The position numbers were made by a program, and so were the translations under genes. Positions 1-9,833 of a stretch of 43,259 nucleotides of DNA are shown one piece after another; the first letter of the stretch is position 1, and each line of letters begins with the position of its first letter. Location of the stretch: NCBI GenBank assembly GCA_031296305.1, contig JARLFZ010000024.1, positions 1-43,259 on the forward strand, read 5' to 3'. The notes beneath the pieces were generated by a model. That model had not been told where the DNA came from. It ran no database searches and was given only the letters and a program-made list of their open reading frames with translations. The DNA comes from Occallatibacter sp. Its GTDB lineage: Bacteria; Acidobacteriota; Terriglobia; Terriglobales; Acidobacteriaceae.

Positions 1-38
1 GTGATACAGCGCCGCGCAACCCGAGAGGAGCGCCGCAA

Positions 39-431
39 ATGCTGGCCGACGCGTTGCTGCGAAGCGCAGCGGGCTCCACAGCCCTCCTGCGCGTGACCAG
101 CAGCAATACCGATACCAGCATGTCTGAGGTGGGCCTGGTGGCGACTACTTTTGCGGAGGTTCCGGTGCGCCCGGTCGTGATGCGAAAGCTGCGGCCCGCC
201 TGGCAAGAAGACGGAGAGTCTAAATGGGAGCTGCTGGTGTCGGCGACGGGCGTCGAACAACAAGTGGACGCGCTCGATCTCGCGTCGGCGCAGGCTCTGT
301 TTGCCATGACGCTGGCGGTGACGGTGGCCGGGCAGGACTATCTGATTGAATCCATCGCCTCCAATGAAGCCTTCGGACAAGTGTATCTTTACCGGTTGCT
401 GCTACGCGAGGCGCGGCAGCAAGCAGTGTAG
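39..431 (+). CDS. Small phage-like protein (possible head-tail connector)
   Basis: A 130-residue protein with no signal peptide or membrane segment. The start is supported by GAGAGGAG eight bases before the ATG, although the reading frame is open to the window edge, so an upstream start cannot be excluded. I do not recognise a named family. Its size, the C-terminal pattern ending in a short basic helix, and its place as first of five co-directional genes leading to a large beta-rich hub-like protein suggest a connector or tail-completion role in a phage tail module. That role is inferred from context only. Confidence 0.55.
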   Translation: MLADALLRSAAGSTALLRVTSSNTDTSMSEVGLVATTFAEVPVRPVVMRKLRPAWQEDGESKWELLVSATGVEQQVDALDLASAQALFAMTLAVTVAGQDYLIESIASNEAFGQVYLYRLLLREARQQAV

Positions 432-440
432 CAGTTCATA

Positions 441-481
441 GTTCACAGTTCGCAGCACAGTGGGGACTATGAACTGTGAAC
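441..481. repeat. Inverted repeat between the first two genes
   Basis: GTTCACAGTTC at 441-451 and its exact reverse complement GAACTGTGAAC at 471-481, with a 19-base spacer. Further GAACT-type words follow at 484-515. It looks like a simple intergenic repeat; it could form a hairpin between the two genes but has no T tract. Confidence 0.6.
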
Positions 482-520
482 AAAGAACTACGAACTGAAG
501 ACGATGAACTGAGAACAATC

Positions 521-1006
521 ATGCAAAATGCGAAAGATTCTTTTTACATGGCGCTGCGCGCGCGCCTGATGGCAATCAATCCGGAAAGGACCATCCTGCT
601 GCGCGGCGCGGTGCGTCCGGGAATTCTGGTGGAGGAGGCAGAAGCACCCTTCAGCCAGCTTCCCAATGACGTGTTTGTGCTGCGCTGGACGGGCCTGGCG
701 ACGGACGTGGATCTGGCGTCCGCCATGGCGGCGGAACAGTGCGAGATCACGTACCAGACCTGCGGAACGCAGAGCTTCGGCGGCTTGGATCGCGGGCGTG
801 TCCTGAGCGCGATGGATGAGGAGCTGATGGCGATGCTGCAGCCCTTCTATACGCCAAAGCTCGACTACACGGCGACGCCCGCGGCCGCGATGCTGACGCA
901 GGTGTTCTGGGATGAGCCGGCGTTTGGGCCGACGGCGATTAATCGCGACCGGCTGGGGCGCAGCGCAAGTGTGATGGTGTACAGCTACCAGGAGCCGGGA
1001 GAGTGA
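521..1006 (+). CDS. Small phage-like structural protein, unknown function
   Basis: A 161-residue protein read from the ATG at 521. The frame is open upstream to 476, but that part is made of the inverted-repeat sequence and is unlikely to be translated. Soluble, no signal peptide. No named family recognised. Its place between a connector-sized gene and a tube-sized gene matches where phages carry tail-terminator or minor tail genes. The Shine-Dalgarno is weak, so the start is moderately sure. Confidence 0.5.
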   Translation: MQNAKDSFYMALRARLMAINPERTILLRGAVRPGILVEEAEAPFSQLPNDVFVLRWTGLATDVDLASAMAAEQCEITYQTCGTQSFGGLDRGRVLSAMDEELMAMLQPFYTPKLDYTATPAAAMLTQVFWDEPAFGPTAINRDRLGRSASVMVYSYQEPGE

Positions 1007-1090
1007 AAGCAGGTTTCAGGTGTCGTTCTTGGACCTACTGAGATCCAGGATTCCTGAACCCTGAACCCAGAAATCTGAAGGGACTTCGCA

Positions 1091-2065
1091 ATGACAGCAA
1101 CATGGTTTTCCGCTCCGGCGCCGGTGGCGCGGCGGGTGCGCGCATACTTTGCGCCCGTGAACCGGGCGGCACAGACTCCCGTGCTCTTCGATCCATCGCA
1201 ACAGAGCGGGTTTAGTCTCGGCGTTCCGCCGGCGCCGTGGATCGATCTCGGCTGGATTCAGGACTTCGCGCGCAAGCCGGCAAGCAAATCGACAGCATTG
1301 TTGACGGGCATTCCTGCGGCGGCTCTCGAGCAGGTGCGCGAGAGCGTGCAGGCTGAGGTGAGCTTGCAGTTTTTGAGCTGGACCAAGCTGACCATGGCGC
1401 TGGCAACGGGATCGCAACACATGAATGTGCTGGCCGCAGCGGGCGCTCCGGCGTTGGCGGCGGATGGAGCGACGGCCGCGCCAGCAGTGACTCCGCAGAG
1501 CGGATCGACAAGTACATCGATCCTGCTGGCGTCGGCGGATGCAGCCAAATTTGCGGCGGGGTCGATCGTCGCGGTGGACGGGGATTATACCGGGCAGACA
1601 GGTTACGTCGGTAGCCCGGTAGCAGGCGCGTATGTGCGCCAGGCCTTGACAGATATTGATTACATCCGGCGTGTGACCTTCAACGTGGCGCTGGTGGCGC
1701 AAGTTTCATCAACGGGGCTGACGCTTGCCGGACCGCTGCCCGGAGGAGCGCCAACCGGGGGCGCAAAAGTGCAGGCGGTGACAGGCTTTGTGGACCGCGA
1801 AGGTGGCAGCTTTTATCAGGAGTGGTCGGCGCTGTTTCTGATTCAGGGCAGCCAGGGAGAAAGAATTTTCTTCCACTACCCGCGATTGCAGGCCATGAGC
1901 GGCGCAGAGGAATCCGTCGCCCCGCTCAATGGGAAAGATCGGAGCGGACAGTCGCGGGTGACGCTAAAAGGGCAGTTCCTGGCGCTACCAGTGACGGACC
2001 CGCTGGACGGCGAACGCGTGGTTTGCTACCGGAGTTTTCTGCCGGCAGCGAATGCACTTGTGTAG
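1091..2065 (+). CDS. Phage tail-like structural protein
   Basis: A 324-residue protein preceded by AAGGGA seven to eight bases before the ATG. It is rich in Ala, Gly, Thr and Val, and the middle (roughly residues 115-200) alternates short beta strands with GDYTGQTGYVG-type turns, typical of beta-sandwich virion proteins. No signal peptide or membrane helix. Size and position fit a tail tube or sheath-adjacent protein, but I cannot assign a family. It is followed after 34 bases by the large hub-like gene, so the two are probably co-transcribed. Confidence 0.5.
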   Translation: MTATWFSAPAPVARRVRAYFAPVNRAAQTPVLFDPSQQSGFSLGVPPAPWIDLGWIQDFARKPASKSTALLTGIPAAALEQVRESVQAEVSLQFLSWTKLTMALATGSQHMNVLAAAGAPALAADGATAAPAVTPQSGSTSTSILLASADAAKFAAGSIVAVDGDYTGQTGYVGSPVAGAYVRQALTDIDYIRRVTFNVALVAQVSSTGLTLAGPLPGGAPTGGAKVQAVTGFVDREGGSFYQEWSALFLIQGSQGERIFFHYPRLQAMSGAEESVAPLNGKDRSGQSRVTLKGQFLALPVTDPLDGERVVCYRSFLPAANALV

Positions 2066-2099
2066 ACAAGTCAGCGAGTCAGCAGGTTAGAGAGTTACG

Positions 2100-4412
2100 A
2101 TGAAAATCACAATCCAGGGGTTGGACTATTCGAGCGCGCTGGACGCTGTGCGTCCGTTGACCATCGAGCGCAAGATCAACGAGCCCTCCATCTGCCAGTT
2201 GTGGCTGAGCCTTCCCGCCAATGGAAGTCTCGCTTCGCCTTCGCGCTTCCAAACGCTGGCGGTGACGGGCGATGACGGCACGATCTATTTCACAGGATTC
2301 ATTGCCGTGAGCCCGTTGCCAGAGTACGCGGGGATGGGCGTGGAAGGCCCGCGCTACCGCACGGCCATCCAGGCTGTGAGCGACGAGCTGCTGCTGGACC
2401 AGATGCTGATGCCGACGAGCGTGAATGCCTCCGGAGGAACTGCCGGCGCATTGCTTGCTGCACTGGTTGCCCACACCGGCTCGACGGCGCTGTCGACAGA
2501 GGAGCTTTCACTGCGGGTGCCGGTGGGCAACTTCGCTCCCAGTGCGGGCGCGAACTGGAGCAAGAGCGCGGGACAGGCGGCGAGCATGGCGCGGGCCGCG
2601 TATCGCGCCTTGAACGGCTCCATCCTGCTCGCGCCCGTGCAGACCACGGTGCATCCGCTGAACGAAAGCGACGGAAGTTTGAATCTTGCCAACCTGGCGC
2701 TTACGGCGAGCGTGAAACGCGCACTGGCCAACGATGTTACGGTGTGTGGCGAGAACGAGCCGGTGGCCTACGTAACGGAGTATTTTCTGGGCGACGGCGT
2801 CACCACGGAATTCGACTTGGCCGAGGATCCGTTCTTCCCGGCGACATCAAAGTCTAGGATCGTGAGCGAGCTCTTCAACGAGCCGGAGATCAACCAGACG
2901 CTTTGGAACGCCGCCGGCGGAGGGTACATCACATTGGGACCCGATGGCCTGGGGATGAACGGCGGCAACGGCATTGACGGCGAAACCACGCTGGCCTGGC
3001 TCGATACCGTTGAGATGGGAGGAACGCTGCTGCTGGAACTGGTGGGCGTGAAGCTGTCTCCGGGCAGCATGGGAATCCTGGGCGGTTTTTTCAACGGCTA
3101 TCAGACCGCATCGGGTTGCACCGCGGGGATCCAGGTCATGGCGCAACAAGGCACCGGGACCGTGACGTTGCAGCCGATGGTGATGGGCACAGCGACGGGA
3201 ACTACGTTTGCGGCGAATCCCGCAAACACGTACACACTGCGCCTGCGCATTCACTGCCCGGAGAGTTACCGCGCAGCGGCGATGTACTACTCCTTCGGGG
3301 ATAGCGGCCCCATCGGCGCAGGTGGAGTATGGTTGATGGCGCCGGGCAACATCCAGATGGAAGTGCAGGAGTTCGTGAACGGCGTAGGCGCAACGCCAGT
3401 GACGCTCTACGACGGCGCGGTGACGAATCTACCCGCGCCCTGCGATTTGGTTCCGGTGAGCAGCATCAATTTAATCGGAACCATACGCGCCATTAATCTG
3501 AGCAACCTGGGTGCGGGCTGGGTGGTGAGCACACCGCCCAACGGCGGACCCTACACACGGCGCATCGGGACCACGGCGGAGGCAGCGGAGTGCAACGTCG
3601 AGAACACTGGCAAGCTGGCCTTCTACACCGGCTGTACGCCGGTTGCGGGCGAGCAGATTGCGGTGAGTTACCGTACTGTCGGGCGCGCCGTAGGCCGTGC
3701 GGTGAATTCCGCGAACCAACTGGCTCTGGCCGCAGCAGGATCGCCATCGGTGTCGACGTGGATCGGCTCAGTGACCAATCCTCCGGCGCGCACTGCAACG
3801 GATTGCCGCAGCGCGGCGCAGGTGATGGTGCAGGCTGCCTCTAGCACGAGCGCACTGTGGAGCGGCACCTACAAGGGGAACCGCAGCAGCTTCTCGAGCG
3901 ATGTGTGGCCGGGCGATGCGCTGCTTTTCAGCGCGCCTTCGACGAACCTGAATGCCGAAGTGGTGGTGCGCACAGTGAAGGCGAAGTACAGCCCAAGCCT
4001 GCCAGACCTTGTGGAATATGAGATCGCGTTTGCCAATGACTGGGCCGATGACCTGGCCATTAAGACCAGCGCCACGGTGCCGGAAAATGCGTGGCTCCCG
4101 GCGCCGGTGAATCCGACGGTGCTGGCCAATCTGACTCATCTTACGGTGACGGCACTGAACGGCAGCACCGTGACAGTGAATACAGGCGTGACGCCGCCTG
4201 CCGGTGGCGGCTTCGAAGTTCGGCTGCGCGATTTTGCGTTCATGCCCGGGCAGGATCCGACGCTGGCGCTACGGGGCTCGCAGCCGAACCTGACGTTGTT
4301 GCGGGCTTCGGCGAGCGATCGGTTTTATATCCGGATGTACGACGGCGCCACACCGCCCAATTATTCCGAGTTCTCAACGGCGTTGTTCATCAACCTGCCG
4401 CTGAGCGTGTGA
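2100..4412 (+). CDS. Large phage tail hub/baseplate-like protein
   Basis: A 770-residue protein. The N-terminus (ITIQGLDYSSALD, then LTIERKINEPS) resembles the opening beta domain of phage tail hub proteins. Residues about 215-460 look like an inserted lectin-like beta sandwich (GDGVTTEFDLAEDPF, then long Gly/Thr-rich strands). The segment around 610-670 (WPGDALLFSAP and EYEIAFANDWADDLA) returns to a hub-like fold, and the C-terminus holds an Ig/fibronectin-like domain. No signal peptide. A receptor-binding or baseplate role is inference; a structure search of the three domains would settle it. Confidence 0.55.
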   Translation: MKITIQGLDYSSALDAVRPLTIERKINEPSICQLWLSLPANGSLASPSRFQTLAVTGDDGTIYFTGFIAVSPLPEYAGMGVEGPRYRTAIQAVSDELLLDQMLMPTSVNASGGTAGALLAALVAHTGSTALSTEELSLRVPVGNFAPSAGANWSKSAGQAASMARAAYRALNGSILLAPVQTTVHPLNESDGSLNLANLALTASVKRALANDVTVCGENEPVAYVTEYFLGDGVTTEFDLAEDPFFPATSKSRIVSELFNEPEINQTLWNAAGGGYITLGPDGLGMNGGNGIDGETTLAWLDTVEMGGTLLLELVGVKLSPGSMGILGGFFNGYQTASGCTAGIQVMAQQGTGTVTLQPMVMGTATGTTFAANPANTYTLRLRIHCPESYRAAAMYYSFGDSGPIGAGGVWLMAPGNIQMEVQEFVNGVGATPVTLYDGAVTNLPAPCDLVPVSSINLIGTIRAINLSNLGAGWVVSTPPNGGPYTRRIGTTAEAAECNVENTGKLAFYTGCTPVAGEQIAVSYRTVGRAVGRAVNSANQLALAAAGSPSVSTWIGSVTNPPARTATDCRSAAQVMVQAASSTSALWSGTYKGNRSSFSSDVWPGDALLFSAPSTNLNAEVVVRTVKAKYSPSLPDLVEYEIAFANDWADDLAIKTSATVPENAWLPAPVNPTVLANLTHLTVTALNGSTVTVNTGVTPPAGGGFEVRLRDFAFMPGQDPTLALRGSQPNLTLLRASASDRFYIRMYDGATPPNYSEFSTALFINLPLSV

Positions 4413-4450
4413 GTGCGGTCGACGATGAAATGCCAGACGGAGTGCGGTGC

Positions 4451-4678
4451 ATGCGCATGATGAATGAATTCGAAGCCCAGGTGATCAGCGATCTGAGCGT
4501 GCTGAAGTCGCAGATGTCCGGCCTGATGGGCGACGGCAACGGCGGCCGCCTGGCCGATCTGGAGCGCCGCATGGAACGCCACGAGCAGAACTGGCAACGC
4601 GCCAAAGGCTTTCTTGCGGCGGTGAGCGTGCTGTTCGCTGTGGTGGAGGTGGCCTTGGAGGCGTGGCACCGGCACTGA
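4451..4678 (+). CDS. Coiled-coil/transmembrane protein, XhlA-like (phage lysis accessory)
   Basis: A 75-residue protein: a heptad-rich helix (about residues 5-50, including [15 protein letters not shown]) followed by one hydrophobic segment (about 53-70) and a short His-containing tail. This is the layout of the phage haemolysin XhlA/holin-associated family, though sequence identity cannot be judged here. I chose the ATG at 4451 because GGAG lies eight bases upstream. Alternatives are ATG 4430 and GTG 4409, the latter overlapping the stop of the preceding gene. Last gene of the tail-like set. Confidence 0.55.
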   Translation: MRMMNEFEAQVISDLSVLKSQMSGLMGDGNGGRLADLERRMERHEQNWQRAKGFLAAVSVLFAVVEVALEAWHRH

Positions 4679-4740
4679 CACCTGGAGCGAGGACGAACGG
4701 CGCGGTGGCGCGATTCGTGCAAGTAGTGGATGTCAGTTCA

Positions 4741-4752
4741 TATAATGAACCT
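4741..4752 (+). promoter_or_regulatory. purE promoter -10 box, leaderless layout
   Basis: A perfect TATAAT at 4741-4746, six bases before the purE ATG at 4753. The expected transcription start is at or next to the A of the ATG, so the mRNA should lack a 5' leader; there is no Shine-Dalgarno. The -35 region (around 4718) is poor. Confidence 0.6.
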
Positions 4753-5256
4753 ATGAGCGAACAACCGCTGGTGGGCGTGGTGATGGGCAGCAAGAGCGAC
4801 TACGAGACGCTCTCGGCGGCCGTGGAAATTCTGCGCGCGTTGGAGATTGCGCACGAAACGCGCATTGTGAGTGCGCACCGCACCCCCGATTGGCTCTTCA
4901 AATACGCCGAGACGGCTCGCGAACGCGGCTTGCGCGCGATTATTGCCGGAGCCGGCGGCGCGGCGCATTTGCCCGGTATGCTGGCGGCGAAAACTCTCGT
5001 GCCGGTGCTGGGAGTGCCGGTAGCTGCGACGCAACTGAACGGACTGGATGCGCTGCTCTCGATTGTGCAGATGCCCAAAGGCGTTCCCGTTGGGACCCTG
5101 GCGATTGGGAAGGCGGGCGCGGCCAACGCCGCGCTGCTGGCCGCAGAGATTCTGGCCGGAACCGACGCTACACTGTACGAGCGCCTGGCCGCGTGGCGCG
5201 CGGCGCGAACGGCAGAAGTGATGGAGCAGACGCTGGGCGAGGAACCGCCGAAGTGA
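4753..5256 (+). CDS. purE: N5-carboxyaminoimidazole ribonucleotide mutase
   Basis: A 167-residue class I PurE. It converts N5-CAIR, made by PurK, to CAIR in purine synthesis in the cytoplasm. Seen directly: the N-terminal [12 protein letters not shown] phosphate-binding loop, the [10 protein letters not shown] motif with the catalytic-region His, the Gly-rich [12 protein letters not shown] loop and [20 protein letters not shown] near the end. Full length for the family. The ATG at 4753 gives the usual N-terminus; an in-frame upstream extension exists but would lie across the promoter. It overlaps purK by four bases (GTGA), so translation is probably coupled. Confidence 0.95.
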   Translation: MSEQPLVGVVMGSKSDYETLSAAVEILRALEIAHETRIVSAHRTPDWLFKYAETARERGLRAIIAGAGGAAHLPGMLAAKTLVPVLGVPVAATQLNGLDALLSIVQMPKGVPVGTLAIGKAGAANAALLAAEILAGTDATLYERLAAWRAARTAEVMEQTLGEEPPK

Positions 5257-6464
5257 GTGACGCCTTTCTTTCAAAATCAGAAAAAATAGTAAGGCCGGGC
5301 GGGCTGCTGGCCATTCTTGGCGGCGGACAGTTGGGGCGCATGACGGCGATGGCCGCGCGCACCATGGGCTTTCACGTGCGCGTGATGGATCCGGAGCCAC
5401 AGTGCCCGGCTAGCTTTGTGGCCGATGAAACCATTGTGGGCCGCTGGGACGACGTGGACGCCGCGCGGCGGTTGGCCGCGGACGCCGATGTGGTGACCAT
5501 CGAGATTGAGCAGATTGGCGTGGAAGCATTGCGCGTGGTGGAGAGTCTCGCGCCGTTGCGTCCGGGCGTGCAGCCGATCCGCATCATTCAGGACAAGACG
5601 CTGCAAAAGCCTTGGCTCGCCGAGAATGGTTTTCCCGTGGGTCCGTTTCGCGTAGTGCGAAGTGAGACGGAATTGCTCGAGGCGGTCGCTGAGCTCTGCG
5701 GCGATGTTTTTGTGAAGATCGGACGCGGCGGGTATGACGGGCGCGGGCAGGTAAGAATTGTTCCGGCAAATCCAGCGGCCCCTTCCCCGGTCTCAGAATC
5801 GAGACCGGGGGCACCCAGTCATCTTGTGGAAGCGGTGAAGTTGGTCGCGGTTGGGTCGTGTGTTGTGGAGAAGGCGCTCGACCTCGAATGCGAGATCAGC
5901 GTGATGGCGGCGCGGAATCCATCCGGCGAGGTGCGGGCTTTTCCTGCGTCGCGCAATCATCACGAGAATCAGATTCTGGCCTGGAGTGTGCTTCCGGCCG
6001 GGATGGGACCGGATTTGGAAGCGCGCGCTGAAGCCCTGGCCGCGGATCTTGTCGCGAAGCTCGGCATGGTGGGCTTGCTTTGCGCGGAGATTTTCGTTAC
6101 GCGTTCCGGCGAGCTCCTGATCAACGAGCTTGCGCCGCGGCCGCACAACAGTTATCACCAAAGCGAGCGCGGGTGCGCGACTAGCCAGTTCGAGCAACTG
6201 GTGCGCGCGGTTTGCAATTTGCCATTGGGCTCGACTGAGTTAATTAGTCCGTGTGCGATTGCGAATCTGCTCGGGGATTTGTGGCTGAATGGCGAGCCGA
6301 ATTTTCCCTCAGCGCTTGAAGTGCCGGGTGTGCGGCTGCATTTATACGAGAAGCACATGCCGCGCGCGGGCCGGAAGATGGGGCATTTGTCGGCGGTGGG
6401 CGCGACGGCGGAGGAGGCACTGGAGCGGGTGCTGGAGGCGAAGCGGCGGCTCTGGATCGCGTGA
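5253..6464 (+). CDS. purK: N5-carboxyaminoimidazole ribonucleotide synthase
   Basis: A 403-residue ATP-grasp enzyme that carboxylates AIR with ATP and bicarbonate to give N5-CAIR for PurE. Visible parts: N-terminal [14 protein letters not shown] nucleotide-fold loop, central ATP-grasp with [21 protein letters not shown], and the C-terminal [14 protein letters not shown] metal and ATP-binding motif. The GTG start at 5253 overlaps the purE stop and follows GAGG. It is longer than typical (about 360-390) because an in-frame palindromic repeat adds a Pro/Ser-rich loop of roughly 15-20 residues after the GYDGRGQ strand. Confidence 0.93.
   Translation: MSDAFLSKSEKIVRPGGLLAILGGGQLGRMTAMAARTMGFHVRVMDPEPQCPASFVADETIVGRWDDVDAARRLAADADVVTIEIEQIGVEALRVVESLAPLRPGVQPIRIIQDKTLQKPWLAENGFPVGPFRVVRSETELLEAVAELCGDVFVKIGRGGYDGRGQVRIVPANPAAPSPVSESRPGAPSHLVEAVKLVAVGSCVVEKALDLECEISVMAARNPSGEVRAFPASRNHHENQILAWSVLPAGMGPDLEARAEALAADLVAKLGMVGLLCAEIFVTRSGELLINELAPRPHNSYHQSERGCATSQFEQLVRAVCNLPLGSTELISPCAIANLLGDLWLNGEPNFPSALEVPGVRLHLYEKHMPRAGRKMGHLSAVGATAEEALERVLEAKRRLWIA
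5785..5816. repeat. Palindromic repeat (family C) inside purK
   Basis: CCCCGGTCTC at 5785-5794, loop AGAATC, then the exact reverse complement GAGACCGGGG at 5801-5810 and a GCACCC tail. The same design recurs between genes at 17725-17760. Here it lies in the coding sequence and keeps the frame open. Confidence 0.8.
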
Positions 6465-6478
6465 AAGGCAACCGCAGA

Positions 6479-6520
6479 TCCTTCGACTCGTTCGCCTGCG
6501 GCGAACTCGCTCAGGATGAC
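6479..6520. repeat. Intergenic palindromic repeat (family A), copy 1
   Basis: Begins TCCTTCGACTC and ends GCTCAGGATGAC, enclosing GTTCGCC-TGC-GGCGAAC (6490-6506). Lies between the convergent purK and typA genes and shares both ends with the copy at 10918-10969. Confidence 0.8.
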
Positions 6521-6594
6521 AATGCTGAGGCTGTGTGCAGAAGAGCAGAAGATTCGCTAGATTGATAGACTGTCAGAAATAACCTAACGCCTAG

Positions 6595-8421
6595 CTAAGA
6601 CAGCGCTGCCCCGGCTTTTTCCCAACGCTTGGGGCGCTTATTCTGTTGGAGAACTTTTTTGCGTAGGCGCAATGACTTGGGCGTGACCTCTACAAACTCG
6701 TCGTCGGCAATGAATTCGATGGCTTGCTCGAGATTCAGCGTCTTGTACGGCACCAGACGAATCGCATCATCGGCCGTCGACGCGCGCATGTTAGTCATCT
6801 TCTTTTCGCGGACCACGTTCACGTCGAGATCGTTGTCGCGCGAGTGCTCGCCGACGATCATGCCTTCGTACACCTCGACGCCCGCGCCGACAAAGAGAAT
6901 GCCGCGCTCCTGCAATCCGTTCAGCGAATAGGTGGTCGTCGGTCCCTGGCGGTCGGCAATGAGCGCGCCGGTAGGCCGCTGGGGAATTTCGCCTTGGTAG
7001 AGAATATAGCCGTCGAAGAGGGAATTCATGACGATGGTCCCGCGCGTTTCGGTAAGCATTTCGCTGCGCAGGCCGATGAGGCCGCGGCTAGGCACGCGAA
7101 ATTCGAGGCGCACGCGGCCTGAGCCGTGATTGTGCATCTTGGTCATCTCGCCCTTGCGGGGGCCGAGCTTTTCAATCACCGTGCCGGTGAACTGCTCGGG
7201 CACGTCGATGGTGAGGTGTTCGACCGGCTCCATGCGCACGCCGTCGACCATCTTGGTGACGATTTCCGGCCGGCCTGCCATCAGCTCGAAACCTTCGCGG
7301 CGCATCATTTCAATGAGAATGGCAAGTTGCAGCTCACCGCGTCCCAGCACTTTGAATGCATCGGGTGAACCCGTTTCTTCCACGCGAATGGAAACGTTGG
7401 TGAGTAATTCTTTTTCCAGGCGCTCGCGCAGATTGCGGCTCGTAACGTACTGGCCTTCGCGTCCTGCAAACGGAGAAGTATTGACATTAAACTGAATCGC
7501 GATCGTGGGCTCGTCGATAACGATCAGCGGCAGCGGCGAGGGATTCTCGACGCTGGTGATGGTTTCGCCGATGGTGATACCCTCGATACCGGCCACGGCC
7601 ACGATGTCGCCCATGGTAGTCTCGGTGGTCTCGATGCGTTTGAGGCCGGAGAAGGTGAAGAGCTTGGTGATTTTGGTTTTGTAGAGTGAACCGTCGCGGC
7701 GCGAGATGTTGACCTCATCGCCCACGCGCAACGTGCCCTGAAAGACGCGGCAGATGGCGATGCGCCCGAAGTAATCGGAGTAATCGAGATTGGTGACGAG
7801 AATTTGCAGCGTGCCTTCAGGATCGCCTGTGGCTTCAGGAATGGTTTCCACGATGGCGCGGAAGAGCGGCTGCAAATCCGTGCCGGGTATCGCGGGATCG
7901 GTGGAGGCCGTGCCAGCCTTTGCGACCGCGTAAAGCACGGGAAAGTCGAGCTGCGATTCTTCGGCGTCGAGGTCGATGAAGAGATCGTAGATCTCATCCA
8001 GAACTTCCTGCGGCCTCGCGTCGGGGCGGTCGATTTTGTTGATGACGACGATGGGAAGCAGCTTGGCTTCGAGCGCCTTGGAGAGCACGTAGCGTGTTTG
8101 CGGCAGTGGACCCTCGGCCGCGTCCACCAGCAGCATCACGCCGTCGACCATCTCCAGCGCGCGTTCAACTTCGCCGCCGAAATCGGCGTGGCCCGGGGTA
8201 TCGACGATGTTGATTTTGCCGCCGTCGAAGTTGATGGCGGTGTTCTTGGCGAGAATCGTGATGCCCCGTTCGCGCTCCAACTCGTTGGAGTCCATGACGC
8301 GCTCGGCTACCTGTTCGTTGGCGCGAAAGGTTCCCGCCTGGCGGAGCATGGCGTCGACCAGCGTGGTCTTGCCATGGTCAACATGGGCGATGATGGCGAT
8401 ATTGCGTATCGTCTGGCTCAA
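6595..8421 (-). CDS. typA: Ribosome-associated translational GTPase TypA/BipA
   Basis: A 608-residue GTPase of the EF-G superfamily that acts on the ribosome, with roles in 50S assembly and stress or cold adaptation in other bacteria. Visible: P-loop [10 protein letters not shown], switch region [37 protein letters not shown], then domains II, III and V and the TypA C-terminal domain. I chose the TTG at 8421 because it gives the usual N-terminus ([17 protein letters not shown]) and has AGAAGGA upstream. The frame is open to an ATG at 8502, which would add 27 low-complexity residues. The C-terminus is basic. Confidence 0.94.
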   Translation of the reverse strand: MSQTIRNIAIIAHVDHGKTTLVDAMLRQAGTFRANEQVAERVMDSNELERERGITILAKNTAINFDGGKINIVDTPGHADFGGEVERALEMVDGVMLLVDAAEGPLPQTRYVLSKALEAKLLPIVVINKIDRPDARPQEVLDEIYDLFIDLDAEESQLDFPVLYAVAKAGTASTDPAIPGTDLQPLFRAIVETIPEATGDPEGTLQILVTNLDYSDYFGRIAICRVFQGTLRVGDEVNISRRDGSLYKTKITKLFTFSGLKRIETTETTMGDIVAVAGIEGITIGETITSVENPSPLPLIVIDEPTIAIQFNVNTSPFAGREGQYVTSRNLRERLEKELLTNVSIRVEETGSPDAFKVLGRGELQLAILIEMMRREGFELMAGRPEIVTKMVDGVRMEPVEHLTIDVPEQFTGTVIEKLGPRKGEMTKMHNHGSGRVRLEFRVPSRGLIGLRSEMLTETRGTIVMNSLFDGYILYQGEIPQRPTGALIADRQGPTTTYSLNGLQERGILFVGAGVEVYEGMIVGEHSRDNDLDVNVVREKKMTNMRASTADDAIRLVPYKTLNLEQAIEFIADDEFVEVTPKSLRLRKKVLQQNKRPKRWEKAGAALS

Positions 8422-8517
8422 AACGTTGAGGTTTCCTTCTGTCGGGTATGGGCGCGCGGGCCCTCGAGACGGTGAGGGGAGTAAAAATGCCATGCGCCGC
8501 ATAGCGCGGCTGCTCTT

Positions 8518-8523
8518 ATTCTA
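8518..8523 (-). promoter_or_regulatory. Possible typA -10 box
   Basis: TAGAAT on the minus strand, upstream of both candidate typA starts. No clear -35 at the right distance, so this is a weak call. Confidence 0.3.
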
Positions 8524-8608
8524 TCAGCCGAGGAGTGTGGGCGGATTCATGTGCCAGTAACAGACACATTCCACAGACGCCGCGCGAAGGATTACACTTC
8601 TGGAGCAC

Positions 8609-9709
8609 ATGAAAACAGCTGTTCACGACCGCCCGCAAACTTCGTCCCGCCACCGGCTTGCCCGGCAGGTATGCGCCTTCACCGCTTTGCTCGCCGTTTG
8701 CGTGCTCTGCTGCACCCTTGCATCGCAACGTGCCCAGGCACAGGCCGCTTCGTCCACGGGGCAGCTCCGCATCTATTCGATCGATGTTGAAGGCGGCCAA
8801 TCCACGCTGCTCGTCGCGCCATCCGGCGAGTCGTTGCTCGTTGACACCGGTTGGCCCGGCAACAACGGCCGTGATGCCGAGCGCATTCTGGCCGCCATGA
8901 GAGATGCCGGCATCAAGCGCATCGACCATGTGCTGATCACGCACTTTCACGACGACCACGTAGGCGGCGTGCCCGAACTGGTGGCGCACGTTGAAGTGGG
9001 CGAGTTCCTTGACCATGGCGAGAACCGCGAAGACGCAGCCGACACGCGCAACAACTACGAGACCTACGTGAAGGCCATTGCAGGCCATCAGCGGCGCATC
9101 GTGCATCCCGGCGATACCATCGCCATCGACGGCCTGAGCGTGGTGGTGCTGACTGCAGACGGCGAGCACATTGGCGCCGTTCCCGGCATCAAGCCGGTGC
9201 CCAACAGCTACTGCGCCAGCGAACACGTCTGGCCCGACGACCCCACGGAAAACGCGCGGTCTGTTGGGATCTTGGTGACCTTCGGCAAATTCAAGTTTCT
9301 CGATCTCGGCGACCTGACCGGCAAGAAGGAAGTGGCGCTGGTGTGCCCGAACAACCCTATTGGGACCATCGATCTTTATCTGGTGACGCATCACGGCATG
9401 GATTGGTCGAACTCGCGGGCCATCGTCGACGCGGTGCATCCCCGCGTGGCCATTATGAACAATGGCGCGCACAAGGCCGGCAAGCCGGCAGCGTGGCAGA
9501 TTGTGCACGACAGCCCCGGGCTGATCGATCTATGGCAACTGCATACGGCCGAGGATGCCGACGCGGCACACAACAGCCCTGAGTGGCTGATTGCCAATCC
9601 CAAAGGCGACGGAGACGGCCACGCGCTGAAGGTGGTTGCAGCGCTTGACGGAAGTTTCTCTGTGACCAACACGCGCACGGAAATGACGAAGCAGTATTCG
9701 CGCAAGTAG
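8609..9709 (+). CDS. Exported metallo-beta-lactamase-fold hydrolase (ComEC-C-like)
   Basis: A 366-residue protein with an N-terminal signal or anchor (about residues 18-45, ending near AQAQA) and an MBL-fold domain. The metal motif is THFHDDHVGG (HxHxDH), with DVEGGQSTLLV and LLVDTGWPG just before it, as in the stand-alone relatives of the ComEC C-terminal domain. Later metal ligands are likely in FLDLGDLTG and THHGMDWSN. GGAG precedes the ATG at normal spacing. It is probably periplasmic. Substrate unknown; the fold covers phosphodiesterases and other hydrolases, so I do not assign one. Confidence 0.82.
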   Translation: MKTAVHDRPQTSSRHRLARQVCAFTALLAVCVLCCTLASQRAQAQAASSTGQLRIYSIDVEGGQSTLLVAPSGESLLVDTGWPGNNGRDAERILAAMRDAGIKRIDHVLITHFHDDHVGGVPELVAHVEVGEFLDHGENREDAADTRNNYETYVKAIAGHQRRIVHPGDTIAIDGLSVVVLTADGEHIGAVPGIKPVPNSYCASEHVWPDDPTENARSVGILVTFGKFKFLDLGDLTGKKEVALVCPNNPIGTIDLYLVTHHGMDWSNSRAIVDAVHPRVAIMNNGAHKAGKPAAWQIVHDSPGLIDLWQLHTAEDADAAHNSPEWLIANPKGDGDGHALKVVAALDGSFSVTNTRTEMTKQYSRK

Positions 9710-9751
9710 GGCGGCCGCTGCGTGATTTCTTAGTCTTTGTCGGACCTGTGC

Positions 9752-9798
9752 GGGCGAGGACGCCCACACTACAGCCGGTCTGGAGACCGGCGGTACAA
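9752..9798. repeat. Intergenic palindromic repeat (family B), copy 1
   Basis: GGGCG-AGGA-CGCCC at 9752-9765, then ACAGCCGGTCTGGAGACCGGC (palindrome GCCGGTCT-GG-AGACCGGC, 9774-9791) and GTACAA. Related copies are at 17150-17200 and 30169-30219. Confidence 0.75.
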
Positions 9799-9833
9799 TC
9801 GGACTGTTACGTAATCTTTGGAGGGACTGTCTT

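Noticed and set aside
8503-8608. A further small gene between typA and the metallo-beta-lactamase-like gene
   Set aside because: No frame with a ribosome site; the stretch only holds the divergent promoters.
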